Shown here piece by piece: positions 60,533 to 64,000 of a DNA stretch of 64,000 bases. Origin of the DNA: Candidatus Latescibacterota bacterium (GTDB taxonomy: Bacteria > JAAXHH01); NCBI GenBank assembly GCA_022822725.1, contig JAJEAN010000006.1:41850-105849 (forward strand), in the 5' to 3' direction. Made by a program: the position numbers and the translations under genes. A model generated the notes under the pieces. That model was not told the origin of the DNA and ran no database searches. It saw only the letters and a list, made by a program, of their open reading frames with translations. Positions within the stretch are counted from its first letter, which is position 1, and each line of letters begins with the position of its first letter.

Positions 60533-61801
60533 ATGCACTCATTCGCCCTGTTGCTGACCAGTCTCTGTTTCATCGTGCTGACCGCCGCGTGCGCGCCGGC
60601 GGAAGAACCCATGCCTGAAGATCCTGTCGAACGCGCGAAGGCACTCCACGCGAAAGTCCCGCTGATCGACGGCCACAACGATCTTCCCTGGCAGATCCGC
60701 AGGAAGGCGAACCGGGACGTGTGGTCGATCGATCTCGACCGGCCCCAGCCTGCTTTCCACACCGACATCCCCCGACTGCGCGAGGGCATGCTGGGTGGGC
60801 AGTTCTGGTCGGTTTACGTACCCGTTTCCATGCAGGGCAAGGAAGCGACGCGGGCCACCCTCGAGCAGATCGATATCGTATACCAGATGATCGCGCGGTA
60901 CCCGGACACGTTCCAACTGGCCACTACGGCCGATGAAGTGGAAGCCGCGTTCGCGGCCGGCAGAATCGCGTCCATGATCGGCATTGAAGGGGGCCATTCC
61001 ATCGATTCCTCCCTCGGCGCCCTCCGCATGTTCTACCGTCTGGGCGTCCGTTACATGACCTTGACGCACGGCCGCAACATTCCCTGGGCCGATTCAGCCA
61101 CGGATACCGTCGGGGTTGACGGCCTGTCGGAATTCGGAGAAGAAGTGATCCGGGAGATGAACCGCCTGGGCATGCTAGCGGACCTCTCCCACGTTTCCGA
61201 GGCTGCCATGCGTGACGTCCTCGCGGTATCGGAGGCGCCGGTCATCTTCAGCCATTCCTCGGCCTTTGCCGTGTGCAACCACGTGCGCAACGTCCCGGAC
61301 GACGTCCTGGTGCAACTGGCCGAAAACGGCGGAGTAATCATGGTCACCTTTGTACCGGGCTACATCTCGGAAGAAACCCGTCTGCACGGTGTGAAACGCA
61401 ACGAAGAACGTGCGCGGCTCGAGTCGATGCCCGGCAGTACGGATGAATCCGTGGCAGACGGCATTGCCGCCTGGAACGAGGCCAATCCCACACCGCCCGC
61501 CACCCTCGCCCAGCTGGCCGACCATATCGATCACATCCGGCAGACGATCGGCATCGATTACATCGGCATCGGCGGGGATTACGACGGCATATCCACGGTT
61601 ATCGTGGGGCTGGAGGACGTATCCACCTATCCAGATCTGACGGCCGAACTGATCCGGCGGGGATACACGGACGAGGACATCATGAAGATCCTCGGAGGCA
61701 ACGTGCTTCGCGTGATGCGCGACGCCGAGGCGGCGGCGGCCCGTCTGCAGCAGGAGCGCCATGCCTCGGGCGCACGAATCGAAGTCCTGGACGGTGAATA
61801 G
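60533..61801 (+). CDS. Membrane dipeptidase (M19 family) lipoprotein
   Basis: GGAGG RBS; lipobox LTAACAP; VPLIDGHNDLPWQIR, MIGIEGGHSID, MLADLSHVSEAAMRDVL, YIGIGGDYDG. Confidence 0.94.
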   Translation: MHSFALLLTSLCFIVLTAACAPAEEPMPEDPVERAKALHAKVPLIDGHNDLPWQIRRKANRDVWSIDLDRPQPAFHTDIPRLREGMLGGQFWSVYVPVSMQGKEATRATLEQIDIVYQMIARYPDTFQLATTADEVEAAFAAGRIASMIGIEGGHSIDSSLGALRMFYRLGVRYMTLTHGRNIPWADSATDTVGVDGLSEFGEEVIREMNRLGMLADLSHVSEAAMRDVLAVSEAPVIFSHSSAFAVCNHVRNVPDDVLVQLAENGGVIMVTFVPGYISEETRLHGVKRNEERARLESMPGSTDESVADGIAAWNEANPTPPATLAQLADHIDHIRQTIGIDYIGIGGDYDGISTVIVGLEDVSTYPDLTAELIRRGYTDEDIMKILGGNVLRVMRDAEAAAARLQQERHASGARIEVLDGE

Positions 61802-61804
61802 CCC

Positions 61805-62557
61805 GTGAACGAATCGCAGATCAGGAAGCTGCTCGAACAGGTCCGAACGGGGGAGCTGCCGGTTGACGAGGCTTCCACGCGGCTGCGGTCCATGCCTTTC
61901 GAGGACCTCGGGTACGCGCGGGTGGATCATCACAGGGCGCTGCGATGCGGATTCCCCGAGGTGATCTTCTGTCCGGGGAAGACCGATGAGCAGGTAGCCG
62001 CGATCGCCGAGCGCATCGTCGCATCAGGCAGCGACCTGCTGGCCACACGGGCTACCCCGGCCATGCACGAAGCCGTGACGGCACGGTGTCCCTCGGCGGA
62101 GTATCACGAAGCGGCCCGGACGATCGTGGTCCAGGAAAACTGGCAGGACCAGGGCATCGGCGAGGTCCTGGTCGTATCGGCGGGCACAAGCGATATCCCC
62201 GTGGCCGAAGAGGCCGCGGTGACGGCCCAGGTCCTGGGCAACCGGGTGGAACGCGTCTTCGACGTGGGCGTGGCCGGCATCCACCGCCTGCTTTCCCATC
62301 ACGAGGCCATCATGAACGCGGCGGTGCTCATCGTCGTGGCGGGCATGGAAGGCGCCCTGCCCAGCGTGGTCGGGGGGATGGTCTCCAGGCCGGTGATCGC
62401 CGTGCCGACCAGCGTGGGGTACGGCGCGAGTTTCAACGGACTGGCGGCACTCCTGGCCATGTTGAACAGCTGTGCCTCGGGCGTCACGGTGGTGAACATC
62501 GACGGCGGGTTCAACGCCGGGTATGCGGCCGGTCTCATTAACCGGAAGCACGAATAG
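61805..62557 (+). CDS. larB: Nickel pincer cofactor biosynthesis protein LarB
   Basis: [73 protein letters not shown]. Confidence 0.95.
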   Translation: MNESQIRKLLEQVRTGELPVDEASTRLRSMPFEDLGYARVDHHRALRCGFPEVIFCPGKTDEQVAAIAERIVASGSDLLATRATPAMHEAVTARCPSAEYHEAARTIVVQENWQDQGIGEVLVVSAGTSDIPVAEEAAVTAQVLGNRVERVFDVGVAGIHRLLSHHEAIMNAAVLIVVAGMEGALPSVVGGMVSRPVIAVPTSVGYGASFNGLAALLAMLNSCASGVTVVNIDGGFNAGYAAGLINRKHE

Positions 62558-62591
62558 CCCGGCCAGTCTCATAAACCGGAAGCACGAATAG
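62527..62591. repeat. 31-nt near-perfect direct repeat (offset 34) duplicating the larB 3' end and stop codon
   Basis: ggccggtctcattaaccggaagcacgaatag / ggccagtctcataaaccggaagcacgaatag. Confidence 0.95.
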
Positions 62592-62604
62592 GACGGCAGG
62601 GCCA

Positions 62605-63852
62605 ATGGCGGTGGCGGGTTATTTCGACCAGTTATCCGGCTTCAGCGCGGACATGTTGCTCGGGGCGCTGATCGACGCAGGTACGGACCGCGAGGAGATC
62701 GTAGCGGCCTTGAAGCGCCACCACGGCGTGGACTGCGAGATCAGCGTCAGCAGGGAGCGATTTGGCGAGACGCAGTTGACGTACGCCTCCCTGTCCTGCT
62801 TGGCCGCGTCCGTTCCCGAGGACTGCCGGGCCATCCCGGATGGGGGAGCGGGCACACCGGCCGGCGCGCTCATCGGCCGGGTAACGGACCACCTCGAGCG
62901 GAACGTGAACGAACTCCGGGGGGCACCGGGACACGAACCGGGACACGCGAGCGACCACGAACCGGAACACGAGCCGGGTCACGAACCCGGCAACGAACCA
63001 GGACACGAACCGGCGGGGGACGCGCTGGGCGGCCGCCACGCGGTATCGCGCATCCTCGTCCTCTGCAACGCCCTTCATCTTCTCGGTATCGATGCCCTCT
63101 ACCACGAGGCGCTGCCCTTTGCCGCGGGAATCGATGCTACGCCTCCCCTGCTCGCCGCCCTGATGCGGGGCACAACCGTACGGCCCGTCGACCGCGCCCC
63201 CGTCGACCTGGCGGGATGCGCCGTACTGACCGCGCTTTCCGCGGGATCGATGCACGGATCCGGTTTCACGCTGCGGTCGGTGGGCTGCGGCGGCAACGAC
63301 GCCGACCGAGGTGATGGTAACATAGTCCGACTGTGCATCGGGGAAATCGCCCCCATCGGGCAAGTCACCGGCACGGGGGAAGTCACCCAGGCCGGCGACC
63401 GAGCGTCCGTGCAGGTCCTGGAGTCGCAGATCGACGATATGAATCCGCAGTTCTACGGCCATGTCGTGGACCTGCTGCTCGAAGCCGGCGCGCTGGACGC
63501 TTTTCTCACGCCCGTGATCATGAAGAAGAACAGACCGGGCGTGCTGCTCACCGTGCTGGCGCCCACCGACCTGGCCGGCCGGCTGACCGGGCTCATTTTC
63601 AAGGAAACGACAACCATCGGCCTCAGAAGCTACTCCGTCACCCGGAGCGTGCTGCCCCGTCGCGAGGCCAGGGCGGAGACCCCCTTCGGCGCGATCCGGA
63701 TCAAAATCGTCCGGCAGGAGGATTCCACACGTTACACCCCCGAATACGAGGATTGCCGTCAGGCCGCGCTGAAGGCGGGGATCCCGCTCGCTGAGGTGTA
63801 CGCGGCCGTCCACGAGGCCGTCGGCCGCATGGATCTGGACGCCTTGCCGTGA
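62605..63852 (+). CDS. larC: LarC-like nickel insertion protein, divergent, single ORF
   Basis: YFDQLSGFSADMLLGALIDAGTD; C-terminal ESQIDDMNPQFYGHVVDLLLEAGALDAFLTPVIMKKNRPGVLLTVL. Confidence 0.88.
   Translation: MAVAGYFDQLSGFSADMLLGALIDAGTDREEIVAALKRHHGVDCEISVSRERFGETQLTYASLSCLAASVPEDCRAIPDGGAGTPAGALIGRVTDHLERNVNELRGAPGHEPGHASDHEPEHEPGHEPGNEPGHEPAGDALGGRHAVSRILVLCNALHLLGIDALYHEALPFAAGIDATPPLLAALMRGTTVRPVDRAPVDLAGCAVLTALSAGSMHGSGFTLRSVGCGGNDADRGDGNIVRLCIGEIAPIGQVTGTGEVTQAGDRASVQVLESQIDDMNPQFYGHVVDLLLEAGALDAFLTPVIMKKNRPGVLLTVLAPTDLAGRLTGLIFKETTTIGLRSYSVTRSVLPRREARAETPFGAIRIKIVRQEDSTRYTPEYEDCRQAALKAGIPLAEVYAAVHEAVGRMDLDALP
62923..63015 (+). repeat. In-frame His/Glu/Pro/Gly repeat tract inside larC
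   Basis: Peptide GHEPGHASDHEPEHEPGHEPGNEPGHEP encoded by (gg)acacgaaccgg units. Confidence 0.92.
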
Positions 63853-64000
63853 TCGTCGCCGAAGACGTATCCTTCAGCTACCATCTCCCGTCGGGGGACG
63901 AGGTCCCCACGCTGAATGGCCTGTCCGTTGAGATCGGCGATTCCGGCAGTCTGGCCGTGATTGGACCCAACGGATCGGGCAAGAGTACGCTCGCCCGATG
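63849..64000 (+). CDS. ECF-type (CbiO-like) ABC transporter ATPase, N-terminal fragment at right edge
   Basis: GTG start overlapping the larC stop: VIVAEDVSFSYHLPSGDEVPTLNGLSVEIGDSGSLAVIGPNGSGKSTLAR (Walker A). Confidence 0.85.
   Translation, partial: MIVAEDVSFSYHLPSGDEVPTLNGLSVEIGDSGSLAVIGPNGSGKSTLAR

Overview
High-GC bacterial chromosomal window, dense with genes and mostly in long co-directional operons. I saw no rRNA, transposon, integrase or CRISPR array. Gene families and operon types suggest an uncultured FCB-like lineage, but that is inference. Main blocks: ddl (truncated at the left edge), hemW-lepB-lepA; ECF sigma/anti-sigma with PspC-domain proteins; surE; a frameshifted Big2+LRR lipoprotein; a minus-strand superoperon MoxR-DUF58-ABC/Gld-like-DUF4340-BatD-like-BatA-BatB-BatC-[lysC-hom-asd]-BatD-BatE-aminotransferase V; FmdB-like zinc ribbon, groEL/groES; AllD-type dehydrogenase and Gfo/Idh enzymes; arginine operon argR-C-B-D-H-GNAT; three toxin-antitoxin loci, two with truncated toxins; moaC/ECF-S/DUF420/cyoE/CopD; ROK-M20-quinone reductase-tal-gnd-rpe; MATE; lipoprotein SBP; tRNA-Glu; M19 dipeptidase; larB-larC-ECF ATPase (truncated at the right edge). 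The most unusual signals are: (1) short tandem duplications (about 13-38 bp units) repeatedly placed at gene junctions, some including stop or start codons, plus in-frame micro-repeats inside enzymes such as Gnd and LarC; (2) aspartate-pathway genes embedded inside a Bat operon; (3) decayed DRHyd-like, HicA and RelE remnants beside intact antitoxins; (4) a divergent LarC with a His/Glu-rich repeat tract. All family calls come from reading motifs by eye. No database search was run.
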